This document shows positions 49,406-58,339 of a stretch of 64,000 nt of DNA, piece after piece. The notes beneath the pieces are model-generated. The model did no database searches and was not told the origin of the DNA. It saw only the letters and a program-made list of their open reading frames with translations. Position numbers and translations under genes: made by a program. The stretch is taken from the NCBI RefSeq assembly GCF_001648355.1, contig NZ_LXSL01000012.1, positions 8 to 64,007 of the forward strand, written 5' to 3'. Every line of letters starts with the position of its first letter. The stretch's first letter is position 1. Source of the stretch: Eikenella longinqua. Lineage in GTDB: Bacteria > Pseudomonadota > Gammaproteobacteria > Burkholderiales > Neisseriaceae.

Positions 49406-51440
49406 GGTTGAGCTCCTGTGCGAGGCGCGTGAGGTGTTGTGTGTGTTGGCTAAATGATTGTTCGAGCCGGCGCGGGTGGCGGGCGGCGCTCATGGCAAAG
49501 CGCACGCTGCCGTTGTGATACAGCAGCCAGGCGCGCTGCTCGCGGATGTAAAACATCAAAAACGTGCCCAATATCAGCAGTGCCGAGCCGAGATACACCC
49601 AGCCTTGGCCTGGCGAACGGGTCATTTGCAGGCCGGAGGATTTCACTTCGTTGAAGCCGTTTAATTGCAGCAGCACGGGTGAGCCGAAGCGGGTGAGGCC
49701 GGTGTAGGCGTCGAAACTGTTGAGTAGGAAGCGGTTGCGCTCCTCGCCCTGCGGCCATTCCAGCCCTTGCTCGGCCAGCGCCTGATCGAGCGCGATGTTG
49801 CCCGCGCCAAACAGCATTTGGTAGAACAGCTCGCGCATGCGTTCCCGCTCGGCGGCGGGGATTTGGGTTTGCACGAATTGGTTGATGCCGGTGAGGCCTT
49901 CGCGGGCGAAGAGTTCCAAGATGTTGTTGAGCGCGTCGCGGAAGCGTGCTTTGGAGGCCTCGGGCATATCGGCCACGGCGCGGTCGAGCACGGCTTGGCG
50001 CTGTTTGGGATTGAGCAGCACGGCGCGCAGGTGCATGAAGGTGTCGGGCTTACCCTGTTTGTCGGCGGGAATCATCAGCCAGCGGTAGGGCTCGGCGTTG
50101 CTGGCGCGCTCGCCGGTGGCGAAATAGTAGTCGCCGCCGCGCCGCAGGGGCAGCATGTAGTTGACGTATTCGCGCGCCTGGCCGGCCTGGTCGCGCAGTC
50201 GGAAGGTGATGGTGGGGCCGACGTTGCGCTGGGCGTCGGCCTGCCGCACGCTGCGGGCGTCGTTTAGGCGCTGTTGCAGGCTGCCGGGCTGTTGCGGAGC
50301 GCTGCTGCTGTCGGCTTCTTCTTCGTTTTCCACGTTCAGCGGGCGCAGCTCGGCAAATTCGAGGGTGTATTGCTTATCGGGCTGGCTTTGCCCCAAATGC
50401 AGGGGGAAGGCGCTGAGCGAGGCGGCTTTGAGCTCGGTGGATGCGGCGGAGGCCGCGCCGAGGTTCCAGGCGCGGAAGGTGAGGCCGGAGCCGCCGTCGC
50501 CGAAGCTGGCCTGATAGAGCGTGATGCCATGCAGGGTGAAGGGGTGGTTCACGCGCAGGGTGGGGGTGTAGGTGTCGCCGCTTTGCTTGTCGGTAACGAC
50601 GAGGTCGCTGGCGAAGTTTTTCGGCATGCCGCTGTCGTAGTATTCCACGTGGAATTGCTTGAGGGTGACGCTGAAGGGCAGCTCCTGCACCAGCAGCCCG
50701 TTGCCGGTGTCGAGGAAGATTTCTTGGATGGTTTGCCCTTCGCGGATGTTTACGTTGCCGCGGAAGGAGAGCGTGCCGCTGCCCAGGCGGCTTTGTGCGC
50801 CGAAGTCGTTGGAGAATTGGGCGGTTTTGTCGGGCTTGAGGCTACCTGAAAATACGGCGAGCTTGAGCGGCAGGTTGCTGTCGATGAGGCCTCCCAGGCA
50901 GATGACGATGATGGCGGCGTGGGCGCAGATGTAGCCCCATTTGTTGATACTGCCTTTTTTGGCGGCGATGATGAGGCTGCCGTCGGCGCGTTGCTCGCGG
51001 CGCACGGCGAAGCCGGATACTTTCAGGTAGCGTTCGGCGATGTCGGGCTGCGGGGCTTGGCTGAGCTGGGTGCTGTGTTTCATCGCGGCCAAGGAGCGGG
51101 CGGAGGCGTTGATGCGGAAGCCGCGCATTTCGCGCAGGAAGGGCGGGATGTTGCGCCAGAGGCACAGGCCGGTGGAGAGGATGAGGAAGGCGAGGATGGC
51201 CACAAACCATGGCGCGGAATATACGTCGTAGAGGCCGAGGAAGCGGAAAATCTGGTGCCAAAACGGGCCGAATTCCACCAAATAGGCCACTTCGGATTGG
51301 TTTTGCTGCAACACCGTGCCGATCACGGAAGCGAGCGCCAGCAGCGAAAGCAGCGCCACGGCGAAACGCATGGAGCTGAGGAAGGCAAACCAAGGCCGCC
51401 GCAACAGCGGGGTTTGGGCGGGGGCGGGCGGGGTACTCAT
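49392..51440 (-). CDS. resB: Cytochrome c biogenesis protein ResB (Ccs1)
   Basis: A 682-residue partner of CcsB. It has three N-terminal helices (LSSMRFAVALLSLLALASVIGTVLQQNQSEVAYLVEFG), a large periplasmic domain and a fourth helix near 620-640, typical of Ccs1/ResB. It contains a full eikDUS near 50840, translated as FSGSLK near residue 198, and a weaker one at about 51021. The gene is upstream of ccsB in one operon. Confidence 0.92.
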   Translation of the reverse strand: MSTPPAPAQTPLLRRPWFAFLSSMRFAVALLSLLALASVIGTVLQQNQSEVAYLVEFGPFWHQIFRFLGLYDVYSAPWFVAILAFLILSTGLCLWRNIPPFLREMRGFRINASARSLAAMKHSTQLSQAPQPDIAERYLKVSGFAVRREQRADGSLIIAAKKGSINKWGYICAHAAIIVICLGGLIDSNLPLKLAVFSGSLKPDKTAQFSNDFGAQSRLGSGTLSFRGNVNIREGQTIQEIFLDTGNGLLVQELPFSVTLKQFHVEYYDSGMPKNFASDLVVTDKQSGDTYTPTLRVNHPFTLHGITLYQASFGDGGSGLTFRAWNLGAASAASTELKAASLSAFPLHLGQSQPDKQYTLEFAELRPLNVENEEEADSSSAPQQPGSLQQRLNDARSVRQADAQRNVGPTITFRLRDQAGQAREYVNYMLPLRRGGDYYFATGERASNAEPYRWLMIPADKQGKPDTFMHLRAVLLNPKQRQAVLDRAVADMPEASKARFRDALNNILELFAREGLTGINQFVQTQIPAAERERMRELFYQMLFGAGNIALDQALAEQGLEWPQGEERNRFLLNSFDAYTGLTRFGSPVLLQLNGFNEVKSSGLQMTRSPGQGWVYLGSALLILGTFLMFYIREQRAWLLYHNGSVRFAMSAARHPRRLEQSFSQHTQHLTRLAQELNHDQP

Positions 51441-51532
51441 AAACCGAAAATCCGGCCGGGCGGAAAAGGGATAAAATAATGGAATTATACCTGATTTAGC
51501 GCAAACTTTCGGCGGATTTGCAGAGAAGGGAA

Positions 51533-51572
51533 AGGCTACCTGAAAAGTGGTTTTCGCTTTTTCAGGTAGCCT
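51533..51572. repeat. Inverted eikDUS pair upstream of resB
   Basis: AGGCTACCTGAA 51533-51544 and TTCAGGTAGCCT 51561-51572. It lies just past the stop of the leftward PepSY gene and probably terminates it. Confidence 0.6.
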
Positions 51573-51596
51573 TTGTGCGCTAGGCGGGCAAGGGGG

Positions 51597-51959
51597 TTAA
51601 TCGTCGGGGTCGAATTTGGAGGAGAGGATGCGGCCGCTGCGGGCATCCACGATCACTTCGTAGTCGCCGCGGCGGGCGTCTAAATCCACTTCATACACGC
51701 GGCGGCCGCGCCAGGTGGTGAAATCCACGTCGGTAACGCGGGCGCGGGTGTGGCGGGCGGCGATGTTGGCGGCGCGGGCGCTGGAAATGTAGCCTTGGCG
51801 CGTGCGGTTGGCTTGGGCGCGCTGCGGGCGGTGTTGCTGTGCGTGGCTGCCATGGTGGTGATGGTGGTCATCATGGTCGTGGCGGTCGGCCAGGGCGGGC
51901 AGGGAGACGGCCATCAGGGTGGCGGCGAGCAGCAGCAGGGAGGGTTTGCGTGCGGGCAT
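51597..51959 (-). CDS. PepSY-domain periplasmic protein with histidine-rich segment
   Basis: A 120-residue secreted protein. The signal peptide is at about 1-24 (SLPALA). A histidine/aspartate-rich stretch follows (DRHDHDDHHHHHGSHAQQH, about 26-44), likely to bind metal. The C-terminal half is a PepSY domain (YEVDLDARRGDYEVIVDARSGRIL). Such proteins may inhibit proteases or sense metal. AAAGGACGCCC precedes the ATG. Confidence 0.75.
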   Translation of the reverse strand: MPARKPSLLLLAATLMAVSLPALADRHDHDDHHHHHGSHAQQHRPQRAQANRTRQGYISSARAANIAARHTRARVTDVDFTTWRGRRVYEVDLDARRGDYEVIVDARSGRILSSKFDPDD

Positions 51960-51997
51960 GGGCGTCCTTTCGGTTGGGGTGTGGCAAACAAAGGGAA

Positions 51998-52059
51998 AGG
52001 CTACCTGAAAATGTTTTAGCGCTGCGCAGAAACTCGCGAAGCTCGTTTTCAGGTAGCCT
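51998..52059. repeat. eikDUS pair enclosing TTTTAGCGCTGCGCAGAAACTCGC
   Basis: AGGCTACCTGAA 51998-52009 and TTCAGGTAGCCT 52048-52059. The spacer contains the recurring motif (52013-52036) in the same arrangement as at 18641. Confidence 0.7.
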
Positions 52060-52070
52060 GCCGGGGATGA

Positions 52071-52424
52071 TTACTGGATGCGGGTAACGGCTTTCACGTC
52101 CACTTCGGTGTGGCGCCATTCTTGGTCGATTTCGGCTTCGAGGCGCACTTTGTCGCGCGGGGTGATGTTCAGGCCGCGCCATACGTCGTCGTCGATTTCC
52201 ACTTCGATGGCGCCGCTGGCGTCGCGGAAGATGTAGTGTTCGCGGCGCACTTGGCGTTCGATGCGGCCTTCGAGGGTAACGCGGGCGTCGTCGGGCAGGC
52301 CGCGCAGGTCGGCCACGCGGCTAACGGCGGGCTGGGCGGCGGCGGGCTGGCCGTTTTCGGAGAAGCCGGCGGAGGCGGTGGCGGATACGGCCAAGAGGGC
52401 GGTGAGGAGCAGAGCGTTTTTCAT
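52071..52424 (-). CDS. YgiW/BOF-family periplasmic OB-fold protein
   Basis: A 117-residue protein with a signal peptide (about 1-19, ATASA). The mature part follows the BOF pattern: LRGLPDDARVTLEGRI, the block YIFRDASGAIEVEIDDDVWRG and KVRLEAEIDQEWRHTEVDVKAV. The family is induced by stress such as peroxide or cadmium in enterobacteria. GGAAAACATC precedes the start. Its own gene unit between a DUS pair and AT-rich gap. Confidence 0.82.
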   Translation of the reverse strand: MKNALLLTALLAVSATASAGFSENGQPAAAQPAVSRVADLRGLPDDARVTLEGRIERQVRREHYIFRDASGAIEVEIDDDVWRGLNITPRDKVRLEAEIDQEWRHTEVDVKAVTRIQ

Positions 52425-52557
52425 GATGTTTTCCTTTTTTGAGGTGGGAGGTTTAAAAAGTGGGCAACGGGTGTTGCCCTTGATTTGATGGTTCGCATTA
52501 TAGGGAGGGTGGTTTAGCTGAAAATTAGGGAAGTGGAAAGTTTTGTAAACCTGCTAA

Positions 52558-52569
52558 AGGCTACCTGAA
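52558..52569 (+). repeat. Single eikDUS after cytochrome c4
   Basis: AGGCTACCTGAA lies about 60 bases past the end of the leftward cytochrome gene. A GGGGGG-containing inverted stretch (GGCCGTATCC and GGATACGGCTG at about 52580-52605) next to it forms the real terminator hairpin. Confidence 0.55.
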
Positions 52570-52630
52570 AAATAAAACGGCCGTATCCGGGGGGGGATAC
52601 GGCTGTTGGCTGCGGGCAAGGGGCTAAGGT

Positions 52631-53269
52631 TTAGTGCAGGCCTTGGATGAAGTTGCCCACGGCGTCCATTTCTTCGTTGCTCATGCGCTTGGCGATGTCG
52701 CCCATGATGGTGTTGCCGCGCAGGCCGCTCTGGTAGGCGCGCAGTTGGTCTACGATGTAGGATTTGTGCTGGCCGGCCAGGCGCGGGTAGGCCACGGTGC
52801 TTTCTTGCTGGGTTGTGTTGCCCGGGATGCCGGCGCCGCCTGGGCCGTGGCACGACATGCAGGCGGGAATGCCGCGCGAGGCGATGCCGCCGCGGAACAG
52901 GCGCGCGCCCAGTTCGGGGTTTTCTTTGGGGTTGGTTTCGCCGGATTTGGGAATCTGGCGGTAGAAATAGGCGGCCACGTTGGCAATATCCTGCTCGCTC
53001 AGGTTTTCCACCAGGGGGCGCATGGTTACGGCGGCGCCGGTGTTGCGCTGGCCGGCCTTGATGGCCAGGGTTTGCTGGATGCTATAGGCCGGATGCTGGC
53101 CGGAAAGGCGCGGATACATGGCGATGTTGGTGTTGCCGTCGGCGCCGTGGCAGGCGGCGCACACGGTGTCGGCAATCTGTTTGCCGCGGGCGGCGTCGGC
53201 AGCGGGCGGCGCGGCCAGGGCGAAACCGGAAACGGCCAGCAGGAGGCCGGCAAGGGTAGTGTGTTTCAT
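52631..53269 (-). CDS. Diheme cytochrome c4
   Basis: A 212-residue periplasmic electron carrier. The signal peptide is at about 1-19 (GFALA). Two heme c motifs are seen, CAACH and CMSCH, with distal methionines in MRPLVENLSEQDIANVAAYF and NEEMDAVGNFIQ regions. It delivers electrons to terminal oxidases or denitrification enzymes. The gene is divergent from engB. It is served by the ccsB/resB genes close by. Confidence 0.9.
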   Translation of the reverse strand: MKHTTLAGLLLAVSGFALAAPPAADAARGKQIADTVCAACHGADGNTNIAMYPRLSGQHPAYSIQQTLAIKAGQRNTGAAVTMRPLVENLSEQDIANVAAYFYRQIPKSGETNPKENPELGARLFRGGIASRGIPACMSCHGPGGAGIPGNTTQQESTVAYPRLAGQHKSYIVDQLRAYQSGLRGNTIMGDIAKRMSNEEMDAVGNFIQGLH

Positions 53270-53376
53270 GAATATGCTCCGAATCAGCGGGGCGCTGTTT
53301 GCCGCGCCCTCCCAAATACTCTGTTTTCCAACCGGGCAGCCCGATTGAAACCGATATTGTTATAAACGTGGTATTC

Positions 53377-53382
53377 TATACT
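53377..53382 (+). promoter_or_regulatory. -10 element of engB
   Basis: TATACT at 53377-53382 is an excellent -10, 24 bases before ATG 53407. The -35 is weak (TATTGT 16 bases upstream). The same gap holds the cytochrome c4 promoter on the other strand. Confidence 0.45.
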
Positions 53383-53406
53383 AAATTTTACTTTTTGTTC
53401 CAGCTT

Positions 53407-54066
53407 ATGCCGCTTTTTAGAAACGCCGAATTCTTCACCACGGTAAACCACCTCAAAGACCTGCCGAATACGCCCGCCGAAATCGCCTTCGTGGGGCGCA
53501 GCAACGCCGGGAAATCCAGCGCCATCAACACGCTCACCGGCCACACGCGCCTGGCCTTCGTGTCGAAAACCCCGGGCCGTACCCAGCACATCAACTTCTT
53601 CCGCCTCGCCAACGGCTGCTACATGGCCGATTTGCCCGGCTACGGCTACGCGCAAGTGCCCGAAGCCGTGCGCGCGCATTGGATTCAGCTGCTCGGCGGT
53701 TACCTGCAAACCCGCCCCCAGCTGATCGGGCTGGTGCTGGTGATGGACGCGCGCCACCCGCTCAAAGAACTCGACAAACAAATGCTGGATTTTTTTGCCG
53801 CCACCGGCAAGCCCGTGCATATTCTGTTGTCGAAAGCCGACAAACTTTCCAAAAACGAGCAAATCAAAACCCTCGCCGCCGTGCGCCGCGCACTCCAGCC
53901 CTTTGCCGAGCGGCAGGCCGTGGGCGTGCAGCTGTTTTCCAGCCTGAAAAAGCAGGGCATGGAAGAAGTGGACGAAGTGGTGGCCGGATGGTTTGCGCAA
54001 TGGCAGGCGGCGCACGGGCTACCTGAAAACGGGCCGGCCGCCGCCAACGAAGAAGAGGCTACCTGA
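53407..54066 (+). CDS. engB: Ribosome-assembly GTPase EngB (YihA)
   Basis: A 219-residue GTPase for 50S assembly. G1 is [10 protein letters not shown]3 DLPGYGYA, G4 LSKADK and the G5 region [11 protein letters not shown] place the start at ATG 53407, which gives the usual MxxFxNAxFFTT beginning. The C-terminal tail ([16 protein letters not shown]) is encoded by an 11/12 uptake sequence at 54016-54027 and a full eikDUS at 54056-54067 that also gives the stop codon, so the tail is uptake-sequence derived. Confidence 0.92.
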   Translation: MPLFRNAEFFTTVNHLKDLPNTPAEIAFVGRSNAGKSSAINTLTGHTRLAFVSKTPGRTQHINFFRLANGCYMADLPGYGYAQVPEAVRAHWIQLLGGYLQTRPQLIGLVLVMDARHPLKELDKQMLDFFAATGKPVHILLSKADKLSKNEQIKTLAAVRRALQPFAERQAVGVQLFSSLKKQGMEEVDEVVAGWFAQWQAAHGLPENGPAAANEEEAT

Positions 54067-54144
54067 AAAATCCAAAAAGAAAGGGAGCGGCCAATTTTCC
54101 ACGCTAAAGGGCAGGCCAACTTTGAATGATGCCGCACCCGCATT

Positions 54145-54184
54145 TTCAGGTAGCCTCAGCCAAGGCCGCCAAGGGCTACCTGAA
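54145..54184. repeat. Inverted eikDUS pair between engB and tsaE
   Basis: TTCAGGTAGCCT 54145-54156 and GGGCTACCTGAA (11/12) 54173-54184. With the copy in the engB stop it separates engB from tsaE. Confidence 0.55.
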
Positions 54185-54232
54185 ACCTGCCTAGCACCGC
54201 GCCGCTTAAACTTTCCCAACAATATTTCAGGG

Positions 54233-54238
54233 TATAAT
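54233..54238 (+). promoter_or_regulatory. -10 element immediately before tsaE
   Basis: TATAAT at 54233-54238 is perfect, but only six bases separate it from ATG 54245, so transcription from it would start at or next to the initiation codon. The -35 is poor. Confidence 0.4.
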
Positions 54239-54244
54239 CCTGCA

Positions 54245-54724
54245 ATGGACAAGCTTTCCCTCTTCCTCAACGGCGAATCCGCCACCGAAGCCCTCGCCGC
54301 CCGCATTGCGCCCGATTTGGCCGCGCCGCTGGTGTTGTGGCTCGAAGGCGATTTGGGCGCCGGCAAAACCACGCTGGTGCGTGCCGTGCTGCGCCGCCTG
54401 GGGCACACCGGCGCGGTGAAAAGCCCCACCTACGCCATTGTGGAAAGCTACGAGCCGGGCGGCCTGGCGGTACATCATTTCGATTTATACCGCTTTGCCT
54501 CGCCCGAAGAATGGGAAGACGCCGGGCTCGACGATTTATTCGCCGCCCCCGCCGTCCACTTCATCGAATGGCCGCAGCGCGCCGCAGGCTTCGTGCCCGA
54601 GGCCGACCTCTCCATCGCCCTGCAAATGCAAGGCGGTGGCCGCATCTGCACCCTTAGCGCCGCTTCCGAAAAAGGCAAACAACTCCTCGCATTATGGCAA
54701 AACTTACCCGCCGAACTTTCCTAA
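54245..54724 (+). CDS. tsaE: tRNA threonylcarbamoyladenosine biosynthesis ATPase TsaE
   Basis: A 159-residue P-loop ATPase that works with TsaB and TsaD to make t6A37. Walker A is GDLGAGKTT, followed by KSPTYAIVESYE and HHFDLYRFASPEEWEDAGLDD and FIEWPQRA, all family hallmarks. The stop lies 31 bases inside amiC, so the two genes are coupled. No Shine-Dalgarno is visible before the ATG. The tsaE-amiC order is common in proteobacteria. Confidence 0.93.
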   Translation: MDKLSLFLNGESATEALAARIAPDLAAPLVLWLEGDLGAGKTTLVRAVLRRLGHTGAVKSPTYAIVESYEPGGLAVHHFDLYRFASPEEWEDAGLDDLFAAPAVHFIEWPQRAAGFVPEADLSIALQMQGGGRICTLSAASEKGKQLLALWQNLPAELS

Positions 54725-55971
54725 CCCACAGCGCCGCCGGCCTGCTGCTCTTGAGCATCACGCCCACCGGCGAAGCACACGCCGCGCCACAATTTGTGGC
54801 CGTGCGCATGTGGCCGGCCTCCTCCTACACCCGCGCCACGCTCGAATCCACCCGCCCGCTGCAACACAAATACTTTCTGCTGGATAACCCGCGCCGCCTG
54901 GTGGTGGACATCCAAGGCGCCAGCCTCGACGGTGTGGTGCAGAGCCTGCCGCAGAAGCTGAGCCGCAACGACCCGTATGTGGCCGGTATCCGCGTGGGGC
55001 AGTTCAATCCCGACACCATCCGCGTGGTGATGGATTTGAAAACCGCCGTCAATCCGCAAGTGTTCGCACTCGCGCCGGTGGCCAATTTCAAACACCGCCT
55101 GGTGATCGACCTCTATCCCACGCAGGCCGTGGCGCTAGCGCAGGAAGCCAACGACCCGCTGATGGCGCTCCTGCAAGACTACACCAACGGCCGCATCCGC
55201 CAAGACGGCACCGCCACCGCGCAGGCGCAAACCAGCGTGCCGCCGGTGCAGAACCATGCCGCCAACACGCGGCGCGGCAACCGCAGGCTGGTGGTGATGC
55301 TCGACCCCGGCCACGGCGGCGAAGATTCCGGCGCGGTCGGCCCCAGCGGCCTGCGCGAGAAAGACGTGGTGCTTTCCATTGCACGCGAGGCCAAGCGCGA
55401 AATGGAACGGCTCGGCTACCAGGTATACATGACGCGCAACGAAGACGTGTTTATCCCGCTGGGCGTGCGCGTGGCCAAGGCGCGCAGCCGCAAGACCGAT
55501 ATTTTCATTTCGATTCATGCCGATGCCTTCACCACGCCGCAGCCGCGCGGCACCGGCGTGTATGCCCTCAGCCGCGGCCGCGCTACCAGTGCCGCCGCCC
55601 GCTGGCTGGCGCAGTCGCAAAACGCTTCCGACCAAATCGGCGGCATCCGCGTGAGCGGCAACCGGCAGGTGGACCATACCTTGTTTGACCTGGTGCAAAC
55701 CGCCACCATCAACGACAGCCTGCGCTTGGGCAAATCGGTGCTGGATGAAATGGGCAAAATCAACCGCCTGCACAAAGGCCATGTGGACCAGGCCGGTTTT
55801 GCCGTGCTCAAAGCGCCGGATATTCCTTCGATTTTGGTGGAAACGGCCTTCATCTCCAACCCCACCGAGGAGCGGATGCTGGCCAGCAGCCAGTTCCGCC
55901 AAAAAGCCGCCCGCGCGATTACTGCTGGCGCGCAACGCTATCTGGCCACGGCGGTGGTGGTGCGGCGTTAG
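54694..55971 (+). CDS. amiC: N-acetylmuramoyl-L-alanine amidase AmiC
   Basis: A 425-residue periplasmic amidase that splits the septal peptidoglycan. The N-terminus LTRRTFLTHSAAGLLLL has a twin-arginine export signal. An AMIN domain lies at about 35-150 and an Amidase_3 domain at about 205-420, with zinc and catalytic residues in LDPGHGGEDSGAVG, FISIHADAF and LVETAFISNPTEE. It overlaps tsaE by 31 bases. Confidence 0.93.
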   Translation: MAKLTRRTFLTHSAAGLLLLSITPTGEAHAAPQFVAVRMWPASSYTRATLESTRPLQHKYFLLDNPRRLVVDIQGASLDGVVQSLPQKLSRNDPYVAGIRVGQFNPDTIRVVMDLKTAVNPQVFALAPVANFKHRLVIDLYPTQAVALAQEANDPLMALLQDYTNGRIRQDGTATAQAQTSVPPVQNHAANTRRGNRRLVVMLDPGHGGEDSGAVGPSGLREKDVVLSIAREAKREMERLGYQVYMTRNEDVFIPLGVRVAKARSRKTDIFISIHADAFTTPQPRGTGVYALSRGRATSAAARWLAQSQNASDQIGGIRVSGNRQVDHTLFDLVQTATINDSLRLGKSVLDEMGKINRLHKGHVDQAGFAVLKAPDIPSILVETAFISNPTEERMLASSQFRQKAARAITAGAQRYLATAVVVRR

Positions 55972-55995
55972 CGGCAGCGGTATTTTGTGTCAAAT

Positions 55996-56043
55996 TAAAA
56001 GGCTACCTGAAAATGTGTGGGAACATTTTCAGGTAGCCTTTTT
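55996..56043. terminator. Extended eikDUS hairpin, amiC terminator
   Basis: AGGCTACCTGAA (56000-56011) and TTCAGGTAGCCT (56028-56039) are extended by AAAA...ATGT and ACAT...TTTT, giving a perfect stem of about 20 pairs with a 6-base loop and a T run. Confidence 0.8.
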
Positions 56044-56203
56044 GTGCTTCGGCGGTAGCGGCGGGCAGGCTGGTTTGGATGGTTGGGGCGGGTGGTTTTC
56101 GCTTCGTGGAAGCCGGTGTTTTAGCTTCGCTGAAGCTGGCGCTTTCAGGTAGTCTTTGTTGGATGGAAGGCTACCTGAAAATTTTGCTGGTGATTAAAGA
56201 CGG

Positions 56204-57517
56204 TTAGCCGAGATGGCTTTTGCTGAGGTAAACGCTGACGAGCAGGCCGCTGGGGAAGCGGGGGCTGTTGGAAAGCTCGATGCGGCCGCCGTGGCGTTCG
56301 GCGATGGTGCGGGCGATGGAGAGGCCGAGGCCGGTGCCTTCTTGGCCGCTGCCGAGAATGCGGTAGAAGGGGTCGAACACGCGGCTGCGTTCGGCGGGGG
56401 GGATGCCGGAGCCGTTGTCTTCGATGCGCAGGATGATGTGGCCGGGGGTTTCGGCGGCGGAGAGGTCGATTTGGCTGCCGGCGGGGGTGTAGCGGATGGC
56501 GTTGTCGGTGAGGGTTTTGACGAGGGTGTAGAGCTCGGCTTGGTTGGCGTGGAAGATGGGGTCGGCGGGGCTGGCTACGCCGAGGTCTTGCTGTTTGGCT
56601 TCGGCGAGGGGGTGGAGGTCTTCAATCACGCTGCGGAAGAGGGCTTGGCTGCTGAGGAGGGCTTTGGGGCGCTGGGCTTCGGGGGCTTGGGCGCGGGTGA
56701 GGGAGAGGAGCTGCTCAAGCAGATGGCGGTTGCGGCGGATGCCTTGCAGGAGGGTGGCGAGCTGGCCGGCGGCGGGCTCGGGCAGGGGCTGGGCGGCGAG
56801 GCGTTCGGCTTGCAGGGAGAGGGCGGTCATGGGGCTGCGTAGTTCGTGGGCGGCATCGGCGATGAAGCGTTGCTGCTGCTGCATGGCGGCTTCGGTGCGG
56901 GCGAGCAGGTGGTTGATGGCGCGGATGAAGCCGCGGATTTCGTGGGGCTGGCCGGCTTCGGGCAGGGGGGTGAGGTCGGCGCTGGGGCGGGTGTCGAGGC
57001 TTTGGGAGAGGCGGCGCACGGGTTGCATGGTGCGCTGGACGATGAGGATGGTGAGGAGGATGGAGAGGGGGGCGAGCAGGAGCAGGGGCAGGGCGCTGCT
57101 CCAGGCGGCGTGTTCGGCCATGTCTTCGCGGAATTCGTTTTCTTGCAAGACGGCGATGGGGCCTTGGGGGGTGTGGCGGATGTAGGCGCGGTAGGTGTCG
57201 CTGTCGCCGGGCTCTTGGAAGGTGTGGAGGCCTTCGGGGAGGTTGGGGGGGAGGGTGATGTGTTCGTCGTCTTTGTCTTGATGATGCGCGCGGGCTTGCT
57301 CGCCGGCGGGGGTTTGGATGCGGATGTGGGCATCGCGCTGGCTTTCGGTGTTTTCAGGTAGCCTTTGGGGGTCGATGTGGGCGGCGATTTGGCGCAGGAG
57401 GTCGTCTTGGAGCTTGTGGGTGCTGCGGTAGCTGTCGTAGAAGGAGAAGCCGCCGGCGATGAGGGCGGCGGCGAGGCGCAGCTGGAGGGAGTGGCGGAAG
57501 GGGAGGGGGAGCTTCAT
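56204..57517 (-). CDS. Sensor histidine kinase of an OmpR-type two-component system
   Basis: A 437-residue membrane kinase. Helices lie at about 10-27 and 145-162, enclosing a periplasmic part of about 110 residues. HAMP follows, then the H-box FIADAAHELRSPMTALSLQ and ATP-binding blocks (DNAIRYTP, DNGSGIPPAERSRVFDPFYR, GTGLGLSIARTIAERHGG). The layout resembles QseC/PmrB kinases. A full eikDUS near 57350 is read in frame as RLPEN in the periplasmic part. The signal is unknown. Confidence 0.87.
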   Translation of the reverse strand: MKLPLPFRHSLQLRLAAALIAGGFSFYDSYRSTHKLQDDLLRQIAAHIDPQRLPENTESQRDAHIRIQTPAGEQARAHHQDKDDEHITLPPNLPEGLHTFQEPGDSDTYRAYIRHTPQGPIAVLQENEFREDMAEHAAWSSALPLLLLAPLSILLTILIVQRTMQPVRRLSQSLDTRPSADLTPLPEAGQPHEIRGFIRAINHLLARTEAAMQQQQRFIADAAHELRSPMTALSLQAERLAAQPLPEPAAGQLATLLQGIRRNRHLLEQLLSLTRAQAPEAQRPKALLSSQALFRSVIEDLHPLAEAKQQDLGVASPADPIFHANQAELYTLVKTLTDNAIRYTPAGSQIDLSAAETPGHIILRIEDNGSGIPPAERSRVFDPFYRILGSGQEGTGLGLSIARTIAERHGGRIELSNSPRFPSGLLVSVYLSKSHLG

Positions 57518-57601
57518 GGGGTTTGGGTGTTTTGAAACTTTTAATATGCTGATTTTGGGCGGCTTGCGGGTTTCAGGTAGCCTGATGGGGGGTTTGCGGG
57601 T

Positions 57602-58279
57602 TTAGTCGGGCTGGGGCTCTTTGGGCACCATCCAGCCGACGCCGCGAATGTTTTTGATGTGTTCTTTGCCGATTTTTTTGCGCAGGGCGTGGATGAGGTA
57701 GTCGATGGCGTTGCTTTCCACTTCTTCGCCCCAGCCGTAGATTTTGTCTTCGAGGCTGCTGCGGGAGAGGATGGTGCCGGGGCGTTGGAGCAGGGCTTCG
57801 AGGATGGCGAATTCTTTGTTGCTGAGGATGACGGGCTCGCTTTGGCCGGCGATGTGCACTTGGTGGGCGGCGGGATGGAGGGTGAGGGCGCCGTTGCCGG
57901 GGGCAGGGTTGGCCTGGCGGTGGTGGCGGCGCAGGATGGCGCGGATGCGGGCTTGCAGCTCGGCCATGTCGAAGGGTTTCACTAGGTAGTCGTCGGCGCC
58001 GCCGTCGAGGCCGGATAGGCGGCTGTGGAGGTCGTCGCGGGCGGTGAGGATGAGCACGGGGGTGGGGTTGCCGCTGCCGCGCAGTTGCTGCAATACGCTG
58101 AGGCCGTCTTGGCCGGGCAGGCCGAGGTCGAGCAGGATGAGGTCGTAGCTTTGGCTTTTGAGGGCGGCGGTGGCGCTGTGGCCGTTGTCGAGCCAATCGA
58201 CGGCGTGGCCGCTGTCGCGGAGGCTGCCGGCTACGGCTTCGGCGATCATGGTGTCGTCTTCGATGAGGAGGAGGCGCAT
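57602..58279 (-). CDS. OmpR-family response regulator
   Basis: A 225-residue regulator. The receiver domain has Asp51 as phosphoacceptor (ILLDLGLPGQDGL), and the C-terminal winged-helix domain includes LSNKEFAILEALLQRPGTILSRSSLEDKIYG and NAIDYLIHALRKKIG. It is encoded 84 bases upstream of its kinase, with an eikDUS (57572-57583) in the gap. Targets are unknown, and envelope or antimicrobial-stress genes are the usual ones in this branch. Confidence 0.88.
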   Translation of the reverse strand: MRLLLIEDDTMIAEAVAGSLRDSGHAVDWLDNGHSATAALKSQSYDLILLDLGLPGQDGLSVLQQLRGSGNPTPVLILTARDDLHSRLSGLDGGADDYLVKPFDMAELQARIRAILRRHHRQANPAPGNGALTLHPAAHQVHIAGQSEPVILSNKEFAILEALLQRPGTILSRSSLEDKIYGWGEEVESNAIDYLIHALRKKIGKEHIKNIRGVGWMVPKEPQPD

Positions 58280-58339
58280 GGTGGGAGGCTACCTGAAAAA
58301 GATGGCGGCAGTATAGCAGGGGTGAATTAGCTGAAAATT

